Part shown: in pieces, positions 1-9,542 of the stretch
How the letters are laid out: every line of letters starts with the position of its first letter
Numbering within the stretch: the stretch's first letter is position 1
Source of the DNA: Methylorubrum rhodesianum
GTDB lineage: Bacteria; Pseudomonadota; Alphaproteobacteria; Rhizobiales; Beijerinckiaceae
Assembly: GCF_014199985.1 (NCBI RefSeq)
Contig: NZ_JACHOS010000001.1
Coordinates: forward strand, 1-64,000
Direction of reading: 5' to 3'
DNA length: 64,000 bases
The notes under the pieces: model-generated
The model's database searches: none
What the model was told of the DNA's origin: nothing
What the model saw: the letters and a program-made list of their open reading frames with translations, nothing else
Made by a program: the position numbers and the translations under genes

Positions 1-80
1 ACTCGGCCGTCAAACGCACCAGCGCCCATGGTACTGTGTCTCAAGACACGGGAGAGTCGGTCGCCGCCAGGCCTGCCCAG
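1..80 (+). rRNA. rrf: 5S ribosomal RNA, 3' part (truncated by window start)
   Basis: The first roughly 80 bases match the 3' half of an alphaproteobacterial 5S rRNA. They include the stretch GGTACTGTGTCTCAAGACAC, whose arms GTGTC/GACAC form the stem of helix IV, and then the GCCAGGCCTGCC type 3' end. The 5' part lies outside the window. The position directly before an initiator tRNA is the usual end of an rRNA operon in this class. The exact 3' end is uncertain by a few bases. Confidence 0.85.
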
Positions 81-120
81 CACAAGAGACCCCCCCATTC
101 CCTCATACGCAGCGCTTCGG

Positions 121-197
<77 letters not shown>

Positions 198-226
198 ACA
201 TCACCACACCATCACGGAACACGACA

Positions 227-256
227 GCCCGCCGGCTCGCGCCGCGCGGGCCTTTT
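227..256 (+). terminator. Rho-independent terminator of the rRNA operon
   Basis: A GC-rich inverted repeat (GCCCGCCGGC, loop TCGC, GCCGCGCGGGC with one bulge) is followed directly by CTTTT. It begins 30 nt after the tRNA and is the natural end of the 5S/tRNA-fMet transcript. Confidence 0.7.
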
Positions 257-363
257 GACGTTCCACGCCGCACCACCAGAGCCGCCCGCCGCCCATGGAT
301 CGGGCCGCCGGGCCAATGAGGGGAGGGGGGATGCGAGGCACTACGTGGTTGCGGGTCTGGTAC

Positions 364-387
364 GCCGGAGAGCGTCGGCTCTCCGGC
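364..387 (-). terminator. hairpin terminator after cysA
   Basis: This is a perfect 10-bp inverted repeat, GCCGGAGAGC and GCTCTCCGGC, with a 4-nt loop. It lies 10 nt past the cysA stop codon. No T-tract follows on the minus strand, so it may be a weak terminator or an RNA-protecting hairpin. Confidence 0.55.
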
Positions 388-397
388 GGCTGACCTA

Positions 398-1492
<1,095 letters not shown>

Positions 1493-2352
1493 CGGCGTAG
1501 CGCCACTCGAGGACGGATTTGACGGCGAGGGTGACAAGAGCGAGCCCGGCAAGGAGAGAGGCGACGGCGAACGCGGCAACGAAGTTGTACTCATTGTAGA
1601 GAATCTCCACGTGCAGCGGCAGCGTGTTGGTGAGACCGCGGATATGGCCGGAGACGACCGAGACCGCGCCGAACTCGCCCATCGCGCGGGCGTTGCAGAG
1701 CAGGACGCTGTAGAGCAGGCCCCAGCGGATATTGGGTAACGTCACCGTCCGGAAGGCGTGCCATCCCGAGGCGCCGAGGGTGAGGGCCGCCTCCTCCTCC
1801 GCCGTGCCCTGCTCCTGCATCAGGGGGATGAGCTGGCGGGCGACGAAGGGGAAGGTGACGAAGATCGTCGCGAGCACGATGCCGGGCACCGCGAAGATGA
1901 TCTGGATGTCGTGCTCGACGAGGAAGGGGCCGAACAGGCCTCGCGAGCCGAAGACCAGCACGTAGATCAATCCCGACACCACCGGCGACACCGAGAAGGG
2001 AAGGTCGATCAGCGTGACGAGCAGGTTCTTGCCGCGGAATTCAAACTTGGCGATGGCCCAGGAGGCCGCAACCCCGAAGACGAGGTTGAACGGCACGGCG
2101 ATCGCCGCGACCAAGAGGGTCAGCCGGATCGCGGCCTGCGCGTCGGGCTCAGCGAAGGCGGTGAAATAGGCGCCCCAGCCCTTGGCGAGCGCCTGCGCGA
2201 ACACCGTGAGCAGCGGCAGGACGAGGAAGAGCCCGAGGAAGGCCAGTGCCACCGCGATCAGCAGCCAGCGCACCACGCGCCGCTCGGTGACGACGCTGGC
2301 GGGTAATCGCACCGCCTCGGTCGGCGGCGACAGCGGGCCTTGTGTCAGCGCC

Positions 2353-3207
2353 TCAGACATAGCCGAACCTCCGCCGGCTCCACGCCTGTATCAGGTTGAT
2401 TGCAAGCAGTGTGACGAAGGAGATCGCCAGCATGATCACGGCGATGGCGCTCGCGCCCGCATAGTCGAACTCCGAGAGTTTGATGACGATGAGCAGCGGC
2501 GCGATCTCGGAGACGTAGGGCAGGTTGCCGGCGATGAAGATGATCGAGCCGTATTCGCCGACGCCGCGGGCGAAGGCGAGGGCAAAGCCGGTCAGCACCG
2601 CCGGGATCAGCGGCGGCAGCACCACCCGCGTCAGCGTGGTGATCCGCGAGGCGCCGAGGATGGCGGAGGCTTCCTCGACCTCCTTGTCGATTTCGGCGAT
2701 CAGCGGCTGCACCGTGCGCACGGCAAAGGGCAGGCCGATGAACACCATGGCGATGAAGATGCCGACCGGTGTGTAGGCCGCCTCGATGCCGATTCTGGCG
2801 AGCTGCGCTCCGACCAATCCGTTGGGCGCGTAGAGCGAGGCGAGCGCGATACCGGCGACCGCCGTCGGCAGGGCGAAGGGTAGATCGACCACCGCGTCGG
2901 CGAGCTTGCGGCCGGGGAAGTCGTAACGGGTCAGAACCCAGGCGACGATGCCGCCGAACACCGAGGCGGTGAGGGCGGCGAGGAGCGATACGCCGAAGCT
3001 CACGCGCAGCGCGCTGGCCACGCGCGGGTCGGTCGCGACCTCCCAGATCCCTGAGAGGCCGAGGCCCGACGCTTTCACCACGAGGGCTGCGAGCGGCAAC
3101 AGGACGATGAGGCCGAGGCAGGTCAGCGTGTAGCCGAAGGTGATCCCGAAACCGGGGATCACGCTTCGCTGGCGGAAACGCCGCCGGGGTTTCAGGGTCT
3201 CGACCAT
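2353..3207 (-). CDS. cysT: sulfate ABC transporter permease CysT (CysU)
   Basis: A 284-aa polytopic permease with about six membrane segments, starting near residues 20-45. Its EAA-type loop reads [16 protein letters not shown], and the family sequence [11 protein letters not shown] is present. It forms the transmembrane channel of the sulfate importer with CysW. It starts 4 bp after the sbp stop codon and overlaps cysW by 8 bp, so the operon is tightly packed. The order sbp-cysT-cysW-cysA is the standard one. Confidence 0.93.
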   Translation of the reverse strand: MVETLKPRRRFRQRSVIPGFGITFGYTLTCLGLIVLLPLAALVVKASGLGLSGIWEVATDPRVASALRVSFGVSLLAALTASVFGGIVAWVLTRYDFPGRKLADAVVDLPFALPTAVAGIALASLYAPNGLVGAQLARIGIEAAYTPVGIFIAMVFIGLPFAVRTVQPLIAEIDKEVEEASAILGASRITTLTRVVLPPLIPAVLTGFALAFARGVGEYGSIIFIAGNLPYVSEIAPLLIVIKLSEFDYAGASAIAVIMLAISFVTLLAINLIQAWSRRRFGYV

Positions 3208-3211
3208 GCGG

Positions 3212-4279
3212 TCAACGCCCGGCCTTGCTCAATTGATCGAACAGGCCGCCATTGTCGAAATTCGCCTTCTGGATATCGTCCCAGGAGCCCTGAAGATCCT
3301 CGATCTTGAACAGCTTGATCTCGGGCAACTGCGCCAGGTCCTCGGGCTTCGCCGCCTCGCGCTTGATCGGGCGATAATGGTGCTTGGCGAAGATCGCCTG
3401 CGCCTTGTCGCTGTAGAGGAACTGGAGGTAGGCCTCCGCCTGCTTGCGGGTGCCCTTCTTATCGACATTGGCCTCGACCAGGGCGACCGGCGGCTCGGCG
3501 TAGATCGAGGTCGGCGGCACGACGATGTCGAACTTGTCCTTGCCGAACTCCTCCAGCACGAGGAAGGCCTCGTTCTCCCATGTCGGCAGCACGTCGCCGA
3601 GGCCGCGCTGAGCGAAGGTCACGGTCGAGCCGCGCGCGCCGGTGTCGAGCACGGGCACGTTCTTGTAGAGCGAGCCGACGAAGGCGTTGGCCTTCTCCTT
3701 GTCCCGGCCGTCCCGCTCGTACGCGTAGCCCCAGGCGGCGAGGAAATTCCAGCGCCCGCCGGCCGAAGTCTTCGGGTTCGGGGTGATGACCTTCACGTCG
3801 GGCTTGGCCAGGTCGTTCCAGTCCTTCACGCCCTTGGGGTTGCCCTTGCGGACGAGGAACACGACGGTTGAGGTGTAGGGAAGGCCCTCGTTCGGAAGCT
3901 TGGTGCGCCAGTCCGCCGGGATCTTCTTGGAGAGATTGGCGATGGCGTCGATGTCGGAGGGGATGCCGAGGGTCACGACATCGGCCGGGATCCCATCGAT
4001 GACCGTGCGGGCCTGCGCCCCGGAGCCGCCATGAGCGGCGCGCACGGTGATCGTCTCGCCGGACTTGGCCTTCCATTCCTCGGAGAAGGCCGCGTTGATC
4101 TCGCGGTAGAGCTCGCGCGTCGGATCGTAGGAAACGTTGAGGATTTCGCTCTGCGCCCTGGCGCCGCCGGCGGAGGCGAGGCAAGCGGCCATGGCGATGC
4201 CGAGAAGGGCTGCGCGCCGACGAGCTGCCGCACCAAGTTTGACTGGATGTCCGTCGTACACGTCGTCTCGCCTCCACAT
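3212..4279 (-). CDS. sbp: periplasmic sulfate-binding protein
   Basis: A 355-aa periplasmic solute-binding protein that hands sulfate to CysTWA. The N-terminus has an Arg-rich n-region, a hydrophobic core near residues 20-40 and a likely signal peptidase site after ARAQ. The mature part begins ILNVSYDPTRELY, typical of Sbp/CysP, and carries family motifs such as AHGGSGAQ and NPKTSAGGRWNFL. A GTG at 4282 directly precedes the ATG at 4279 and either could be used. It heads the operon. The region just upstream carries the repeated TANAGAACGA elements, a likely control region. Confidence 0.93.
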   Translation of the reverse strand: MWRRDDVYDGHPVKLGAAARRRAALLGIAMAACLASAGGARAQSEILNVSYDPTRELYREINAAFSEEWKAKSGETITVRAAHGGSGAQARTVIDGIPADVVTLGIPSDIDAIANLSKKIPADWRTKLPNEGLPYTSTVVFLVRKGNPKGVKDWNDLAKPDVKVITPNPKTSAGGRWNFLAAWGYAYERDGRDKEKANAFVGSLYKNVPVLDTGARGSTVTFAQRGLGDVLPTWENEAFLVLEEFGKDKFDIVVPPTSIYAEPPVALVEANVDKKGTRKQAEAYLQFLYSDKAQAIFAKHHYRPIKREAAKPEDLAQLPEIKLFKIEDLQGSWDDIQKANFDNGGLFDQLSKAGR

Positions 4280-4318
4280 CACGGGCGCGCCCCCGTCCGT
4301 GGAAGGAAGTGTTCGTTT

Positions 4319-4465
4319 TAAAGAACGATGTCAAGGCGAAGCGCAGGCTGCCGAATCAGCCGAACCTCTTCATTTATGCGTTTTGCATGGGAATTTGCAA
4401 TAATTTTCTTCGTTGGATGCATGATAGAGAACGAATGCCCAAGACCTGGCCGTTCTATAGAACGA
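4319..4465. promoter_or_regulatory. three TANAGAACGA repeats upstream of the sulfate operon
   Basis: The 10-mer TANAGAACGA occurs at 4319-4328, 4425-4434 and 4456-4465, always in the same orientation. The first copy is part of an inverted repeat (TCGTT...AACGA). The third contains the 12-bp palindrome GTTCTATAGAAC. The surroundings are AT-rich, unlike the coding DNA nearby. The nearest copy is about 40 bp before the sbp start. They look like binding sites for a sulfur-responsive regulator. The regulator is not identifiable from this window. Confidence 0.5.
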
Positions 4466-4509
4466 ACGTTTTGTGCAAGTGCGCGGACCCGGCAGTCCGA
4501 ATCGAAACG

Positions 4510-4656
4510 TCAGGCCGAGACCCATTCGACGGCCAGCCAGACGCCGTGAGCGACGATGAGCCACCACGTCAGGGTGACCACCAGGGCACCGAGCAGGCCG
4601 AGCACGGCAAAGCGGCGCCGGATCGGGCGCAGGAGGATTTCGAGAACGCTCTTCAT
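4510..4656 (-). CDS. small single-span membrane protein, unknown function
   Basis: This 48-aa reading frame begins MKSVLEILLRPIRRRF and continues into a hydrophobic helix of about 25 residues (from FAVLGLLGAL to VWLAV), followed by a short acidic end. A basic N-terminus before the helix suggests N-in topology. AAAGG lies about 7 nt before the ATG, and codon third positions are GC-rich. It lies upstream of sbp on the same strand but is separated from it by the operator-like repeats. I do not recognise the family. The frame and ribosome-binding site make it a good small-gene candidate. Confidence 0.55.
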   Translation of the reverse strand: MKSVLEILLRPIRRRFAVLGLLGALVVTLTWWLIVAHGVWLAVEWVSA

Positions 4657-4931
4657 CGAACGCCTTTGCAGATTTTACGGGCGCTCCGGGCTCGGAGGTC
4701 ACGACCGCTGCGGCGCTTCGGCCGTGACGGCGTGCCATCTCGAAACGTTCGGTGCCGCCTTGGACGGTCCTGGTCGCGTGGTGGCAAGCGACAGGCCAAG
4801 GTTGCAGCCGCGCCGCCGTCTCGGGCGTCCGTTCCGCAGTGGGACCGGCGGGAAGGGCTTCGGATTTGCAACATGCCCGACGGCGTCCCGATTTCGGACG
4901 ATCTGCTTTGGCCCCGTGAAAGCTTTTGGAA

Positions 4932-5231
4932 ATGTCGCTCCCGACCCCCGCGGACACTGTTCTGAGCCCCGACGCGAGGCCGATCCTGTTCGGGTTGTTC
5001 GCCGACGGGTCCGGCGAGGCACGCTTCGTCGGCCTCGATAGTGCGCCGTTCGGCGAGTTTCGCTCCCTGTCCGAACGGCCTCGCTTCTCGGCCTCGAGCG
5101 ACTGGTACGGCCGCTGGGCGGTGCCGCCCCTGCACGGCACTCTGACATCGGTCGCGAAGCGGGATGATCGCGGCGTATGTCCGGAGGACATCGTGATTCT
5201 GCGACCGCATCGCCGGACCCGGCCTTGCTGA
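4932..5231 (+). CDS. hypothetical protein, uncertain
   Basis: A possible 99-aa protein beginning MSLPTPADTVLSPDARP. I recognise no domain. Support comes from strongly GC-rich codon third positions and a soluble composition not dominated by Arg, which differs from most chance frames here. Against it are the weak ribosome-binding site and competing long frames on the other strand, which are Arg-rich and look like shadows. If it is not real, 4657-5308 is a 650-bp stretch without an identified gene. Confidence 0.35.
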   Translation: MSLPTPADTVLSPDARPILFGLFADGSGEARFVGLDSAPFGEFRSLSERPRFSASSDWYGRWAVPPLHGTLTSVAKRDDRGVCPEDIVILRPHRRTRPC

Positions 5232-5308
5232 AACAGTCGCATTGCGGCTTATCCGCGAGTGTCCCCGTCACGCTATGCCCGGCCGGCGGCATCGCTTAAG
5301 CTCGCGCG

Positions 5309-5422
5309 ATGGACAACCATGAGCTACGCGAATCGCGAGCCGCCCTCATCCTGATGGCCGTTGCGGTGCTCGCCGTGCTGCTGTTCGGAGCCGTGACACT
5401 GATCCTGCAGGCGGCGGGATGA
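5309..5422 (+). CDS. 37-aa single-span membrane protein, unknown function
   Basis: A short frame beginning MDNHELRESRAALILMAV and continuing as a continuous hydrophobic helix to a TGA at 5420. The charged N-terminus plus one helix of about 22 residues is a typical small membrane protein layout. The ribosome-binding site is not obvious. It stands alone between a doubtful gene and a minus-strand gene. The function is unknown, and a chance frame cannot be excluded. Confidence 0.45.
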   Translation: MDNHELRESRAALILMAVAVLAVLLFGAVTLILQAAG

Positions 5423-5449
5423 CCTCGTGAACCGCCGTCGCGGCGCTGG

Positions 5450-5656
5450 CTATTCCGACAGGGCCCGAAGCTGCTGGTCGAGCGCTTCGAGGGCGCGGGC
5501 CTGATCCGGCTCGGGCTCGGGGCCGCTGACATAGGCGAGCGTCACCCGGGCGATGCGCAGAGCCGTCGCGAGATCGCGGCCTTCGCGCTGTGCCTGCTCG
5601 ATCACGGCGGCGACGTCCGCCATGACCTGGGCGTTTCCCTCATATCCCCGCATCAT
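5450..5656 (-). CDS. small hypothetical alpha-helical protein
   Basis: A 68-aa soluble protein, predicted mostly helical, starting MMRGYEGNAQVMADVAAV and ending in a heptad-like ALEALDQQLRAL stretch. Acidic and Ala-rich composition and GC-rich third positions support coding. Two adjacent ATG codons (5656 and 5653) could start it. It is convergent with the small membrane gene before it and divergent from the cupin gene. I do not recognise a family. Confidence 0.55.
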   Translation of the reverse strand: MMRGYEGNAQVMADVAAVIEQAQREGRDLATALRIARVTLAYVSGPEPEPDQARALEALDQQLRALSE

Positions 5657-5807
5657 CTCAGGGTCATCGATGTCCGGGCCGCGGTCCGTACGGCACCGCG
5701 TTCCCTAACATTTCCGGCCCATTGATGAAACGCGCGGGCCGCCGGCCCCTGTGCATCGGTCTGCGGTGCAGGCATAGTTCCAGCTCTATGAATCGGAGCA
5801 CGGGCGC

Positions 5808-6227
5808 ATGAGCGAGGAGCAAGCGGCCGGCTACGCCGTTTTCGATGTCGCCGAGAGCCTGCGCCGCCTTCCTGAAACGGCGTCGACGCTGGTCGTCGAT
5901 CACCGCTTCACCGACGACGAGACGGCCAGCGCACGGATCTTCAGGGTCTACCGGCCAACGCCGCCGCACTACCACACGACGTGCGACGAGTATCTCTACG
6001 CCCTCTCCGGCCGCTGCCGGATGCAGTTCGGCGATGCGTCGCCGGTCGAGGTCGGGCCGGGGGCGCTCGTGTTCTTCAAGCGCGGCGTGGTGCATTCGGT
6101 GTCGGAGATCCTGGAGGAGCCGGTGGTGTTCCTCTCGGTCGACACGCCGCGGCGAGGCCCGCGCGACATCCAGTTCGTGGACGCCGGCACGGGCACGCCG
6201 GACAGTTTCATGCAGCAGACGGATTGA
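5808..6227 (+). CDS. cupin-domain protein
   Basis: A 139-aa single-domain cupin. The conserved beta-barrel motif 1 region PPHYHTTCDEYLYALSGRC supplies the two His and one Glu that usually bind a metal. Motif 2 lies around PGALVFFKRGVVHSV with a further His. It is a cytoplasmic protein with no signal peptide. Cupins of this size can be sugar or small-molecule isomerases, dioxygenases or binding proteins, and the substrate cannot be told from the sequence. It is convergent with the cyclic-nucleotide-binding gene, only 3 bp away. Confidence 0.8.
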   Translation: MSEEQAAGYAVFDVAESLRRLPETASTLVVDHRFTDDETASARIFRVYRPTPPHYHTTCDEYLYALSGRCRMQFGDASPVEVGPGALVFFKRGVVHSVSEILEEPVVFLSVDTPRRGPRDIQFVDAGTGTPDSFMQQTD

Positions 6228-6230
6228 GGC

Positions 6231-6869
6231 TCACAGCACGTCGCTGCCGGCCGGTGCGGTGTGTCGTGCCGTTCCGGCGGCTTCGGCGGCGCTCTGGAAC
6301 AGGCGCTCGCTCGTCAGCTTCAGGAAGTAGAAGCCGAATTCCGGGTTCTGATAGTAGAGCTGCTTGACCTCGGAATAGGACAGGCAGCGGGCCGAGCCCG
6401 CCTCGACGCAGGCGAGCGACCCGGTCCGGCGGTTCCCGGGCGAGAGCATGCCGAGTTCGCCGACGATCTGACCCGGTCTGACGTCGAGGCCTTGCTCGGC
6501 GATGCGGAAGCGCCCGCTCTCGATCAGGTACATCTCGTGGGCCGGGTCGCCCTTGAGGAACAGCACCTCGCCGGCTCGGAAGCGGCGCGAGGTCCCGAAG
6601 GATTTCAGCCAGTCCAGGGGCAGGTCGCCCGAGGCGGCCTTCTCCGTGTCGCGCACGAGCCTGATCATCTCGTAGAGGCGCCACGCGTTGAAAGGGATCT
6701 GGATCGCCTCCGTGAGCATCACCGGGACGCTGCCGATCAGGAAGCCGTAGGTGATGACGGCGCAGCTCGCGCACAGGGCCACGATGCGCAGCGGGATCAT
6801 CGTGCCCATCGCCGTGGAGGCGACGGTGAGCGCCGTCCCGAGATAGCCGATCGCCTCGACCCAGTTCAT
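6231..6869 (-). CDS. membrane-anchored cyclic nucleotide-binding domain protein
   Basis: A 212-aa protein. Residues 1-70 hold two or three hydrophobic helices (from YLGTALTVASTAMG to the GSVPVM region), somewhat like YgjV-type membrane modules. Residues about 95-190 form a cNMP-binding beta-roll: FRAGEVLFLKGDPAHEMYLI, then GQIVGELGMLSPGNRRTGS, which is the phosphate-binding cassette with Glu and Arg. No output domain or DNA-binding helix follows, so it is not a CRP-type regulator. It probably senses or scaffolds at the inner membrane. Its exact role is unknown. Confidence 0.8.
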   Translation of the reverse strand: MNWVEAIGYLGTALTVASTAMGTMIPLRIVALCASCAVITYGFLIGSVPVMLTEAIQIPFNAWRLYEMIRLVRDTEKAASGDLPLDWLKSFGTSRRFRAGEVLFLKGDPAHEMYLIESGRFRIAEQGLDVRPGQIVGELGMLSPGNRRTGSLACVEAGSARCLSYSEVKQLYYQNPEFGFYFLKLTSERLFQSAAEAAGTARHTAPAGSDVL

Positions 6870-6992
6870 GGTGTTGCCCCGCTTGCGGCCGGTCCTCGCT
6901 CCGGCGGGCGCTCCTGCGCCTATCGCCTCGGCGGTTCGCCCATCCGAGCGGGGGATGCAAGGGTATGCCGCAGGATCCCGGTGCGGCCGCGC

Positions 6993-8339
6993 TCAGCCGC
7001 TCGCGCGTCGATCCGACCGTTCAGAGGCATCGACAAAGGGAGCGGCAAGGATCTCGGCAACGCGGTCTGCAGCGCCGAGACCTTCCTCATAGGCGCCGCC
7101 CGCGGTGCCCCACTGCGCACGGGAATTGGCCTCGCCCGCAAACCAGATTCGCTCGCCCACCGGCTCTTGAAGCGTCGTCCGGGCGGCTGCGTGACCGGGG
7201 GGAACCACGGCCCAGGACCCCCGGGACCAGGGATCGTGCCGCCACGCGGTGACCGCCGGGATCGCGAGGTCACGAAGGGACCTGCGGCCGAAATGCTCGG
7301 CCAGCACCGCGCGCGCAAGGCGCCGCGCCCCGTCGGCCCCGGCCCCAGTCGCGTCGAGCGCGCGGGCGGAGGCCGTGTCCAGTTCGAAGTAATGGAAGGG
7401 GGTGCCGTCGATCCGGGTCAGCATCCCCGGCGGCTTGTGACGTCCGCCGACCACGCTGGCGAGTCGGTCGCGGCCGCGAAAAGGGGCGGAGGGCCAGTGC
7501 AGGACGACGTGCTCGTAGATTCCCGCGAGGAAGCCGCCGATGGCGTCGCGCGGGCGCCCGGGAAGGGGCGGATCGAAGCGGAACGCCGCCTGGAGCACGG
7601 GAACCGGAATGGTGACGATGGCGGCCCGCGCCGCGATTCGCCCGCCATCGGCGAGCTGCACCCGCACACCCGGCCCCGACCAATCGAGACCGCTCACCGG
7701 GCAGCCGAGGCGGATCGGCAAGCCGAGCGCCAGTCGCGACAGGTAGGCGCCATAGCCGCCCGCGATAAAGAAGTTGTCGCCGTATTCCAGGCTCGGCCAG
7801 TCGTGGAGCGAAACCTCGTCGAGCGGCCGGCCTGAGACCAGGCCGTGAACGAGGGCGATGCGCTCACCCCAGGGCCCGAGATGGCGTGGCAGGGCGCGGC
7901 CGGCCGGTCCGTCCTCGCTTCGGCCGGCCGCCCGCGTGATCGCCCGGTCGGCGACGTCGAAGGCACGGGAGAAGGCAGCCTCCTCGTCCGGCCGCCCTCG
8001 ACGCTGTCCGATCCAGAGGTGCTCGTGCTGCGCGGCGCGCCGCAGCAGTTCGCCGCGCGCTTTGCCGAGAGCGACGAGGGGATTGATCGGGCCGGCATGC
8101 AGCCAGTGCGCGCCGAGATCGACCGCATGACCGCGCAGCCGTGTCGTCATCGCCCGTCCACCGACCCGGTCGCGGGCTTCGAGAACCGCGACGGACAGGC
8201 CGCGCTCGATCAGCCGGCGGGCCGAAGCGATGCCGGCGGCGCCCGCGCCGATCACGATCACGTCGGGCGAGGTGGGCAGCGAAGCGAGCCGCGGCGCGAC
8301 GGTCGAGCGGAAGCGGGCGTGCTCGGGAACGAGGAGCAT
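6993..8339 (-). CDS. FAD-dependent amine oxidase (flavin monoamine oxidase family)
   Basis: A 448-aa flavoprotein. The N-terminal Rossmann fold shows GAGAAG near residue 32, then VLEARDRVGGRA, the typical GG doublet motif of the MAO/phytoene desaturase superfamily. The C-terminus has WFAGEANSRAQWGTAGGAYE, which contacts the flavin. The likely reaction is oxidative deamination of an amine or polyamine with O2, giving an aldehyde, ammonia and H2O2. The substrate is unknown. It lacks a clear signal peptide. It is transcribed in the same direction as the Kelch gene, with an 86-bp gap. Confidence 0.85.
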   Translation of the reverse strand: MLLVPEHARFRSTVAPRLASLPTSPDVIVIGAGAAGIASARRLIERGLSVAVLEARDRVGGRAMTTRLRGHAVDLGAHWLHAGPINPLVALGKARGELLRRAAQHEHLWIGQRRGRPDEEAAFSRAFDVADRAITRAAGRSEDGPAGRALPRHLGPWGERIALVHGLVSGRPLDEVSLHDWPSLEYGDNFFIAGGYGAYLSRLALGLPIRLGCPVSGLDWSGPGVRVQLADGGRIAARAAIVTIPVPVLQAAFRFDPPLPGRPRDAIGGFLAGIYEHVVLHWPSAPFRGRDRLASVVGGRHKPPGMLTRIDGTPFHYFELDTASARALDATGAGADGARRLARAVLAEHFGRRSLRDLAIPAVTAWRHDPWSRGSWAVVPPGHAAARTTLQEPVGERIWFAGEANSRAQWGTAGGAYEEGLGAADRVAEILAAPFVDASERSDRRASG

Positions 8340-8425
8340 GGTTTCGATGCGGATCCAGGAGGGCAGCGGCCCTCATGTCGTCCGCAGGCCCGGTCGCGGC
8401 AAGCACCCCGCCCGAGGGCGACCGC

Positions 8426-9379
8426 TCACCGGGCCGGTGCGGCGCCGTTCGGATCCAGGACCTCGACCGTGCCGGAACGGTCGCCGCCGGGCCGCGGACT
8501 CCCGGTCAGAGTGTAGATGCGGCCCTTGTAGGTCACGGCGCCGAAGCCGTGGCGCGCCGTGGGCAGCCGTGCCAGCGCGCGCCAGAGATTGGCCGGCAGG
8601 TCGTAGGCCTCGACCTCGTCATAGGTCCTGCGGTTCGACTCCCCGCCGATGACGAACACTTCGCGGCCGAGTACGGCGGAGGCGACGCCGCTGCGGGCGG
8701 TCGGCAGGGGGGCGGCCTCGCTCCAGGCGTCACGCTCGGGATCGTAGACCTGATTGGCCGAGAGGTTCTTGCCCGAATCGCCGTCGATCCGGCCTCCGCT
8801 GGCAACGATGCGGCCCTCCACTGCCTGCACCGCGAGATGGTCGCGCGGCGTCGGCAGGTCGGCTGCCTTGCTCCAGGTATCGCCGGCCGGATCGTAGACC
8901 TCGTGGGTGCGCACGTTGCCGCGCCCCGACCCGCTGCCGCCGACGACGTGGATCTTGTCGTTGATCAGGGCCGCACCGCCCGCGGCCCGCGGGGTCGGCA
9001 TCGGCGCGCGGGGCTGCCAGGCGTTCGATTTCGGATCGTAGGCCCAGACCTTGTCGCTGGCGTCCCAGCCGTTGACGTAGCCGCCGAAGACGTAGATCCG
9101 CCCGCCCGTCTCGGCCGCCATGGTGTGGTGGACGGGGTAGGGGAACGGCGCGCCCTTGCTCCAGGAATCGGCGGCGAGATCGTAGATCAGCAGATCGGTC
9201 GCGCCGTTGTAGTCGCCGATGACGTAGGCCTTGCCGTCGAGCGCCGCGACCGCCACCTCGGAGCGCTCGGCCGGGGCGGAGCTGGCGCCGGCCCAGGCCC
9301 CGACCTCATGGGCGGCGGCGGGCGCCGCAGCAAGCAGGGCCGCGAGGAGTGGCAGGCGGGGGAGAAGCAGGCGTGCCAT
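8426..9379 (-). CDS. secreted Kelch-repeat protein
   Basis: A 317-aa protein with a signal peptide (residues 1-23, hydrophobic LLLPRLPLLAALLAAAPAAA, cleavage after AHA-like residues). It is followed by about six Kelch repeats, each with a GG doublet and spaced aromatic residues, as in YVFGGYVNGWDASDKVWAYD and VIGGESNRRTYDEVEAYDL. This predicts a six-bladed beta-propeller in the periplasm or outside the cell. No Cys-Tyr pair or other galactose-oxidase site was seen, so it is more likely a binding protein than an enzyme. It lies upstream of the amine oxidase, but a functional link is only a guess. Confidence 0.82.
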   Translation of the reverse strand: MARLLLPRLPLLAALLAAAPAAAHEVGAWAGASSAPAERSEVAVAALDGKAYVIGDYNGATDLLIYDLAADSWSKGAPFPYPVHHTMAAETGGRIYVFGGYVNGWDASDKVWAYDPKSNAWQPRAPMPTPRAAGGAALINDKIHVVGGSGSGRGNVRTHEVYDPAGDTWSKAADLPTPRDHLAVQAVEGRIVASGGRIDGDSGKNLSANQVYDPERDAWSEAAPLPTARSGVASAVLGREVFVIGGESNRRTYDEVEAYDLPANLWRALARLPTARHGFGAVTYKGRIYTLTGSPRPGGDRSGTVEVLDPNGAAPAR

Positions 9380-9542
9380 GCGCGGGGCTCCGGCAGATCG
9401 TGACGCCGGGGCAACGCGTCAATCGCTCTCAAGAGCCCGCCTTCGTCAGGATTCTCTCCGAAGCGACACTTGCGCGGCGGGGGCAGGGCGGCGAAAACCC
9501 GGCCCGGGCGGGTGCACATCATCGGAAGGACTGAAGGGCACG

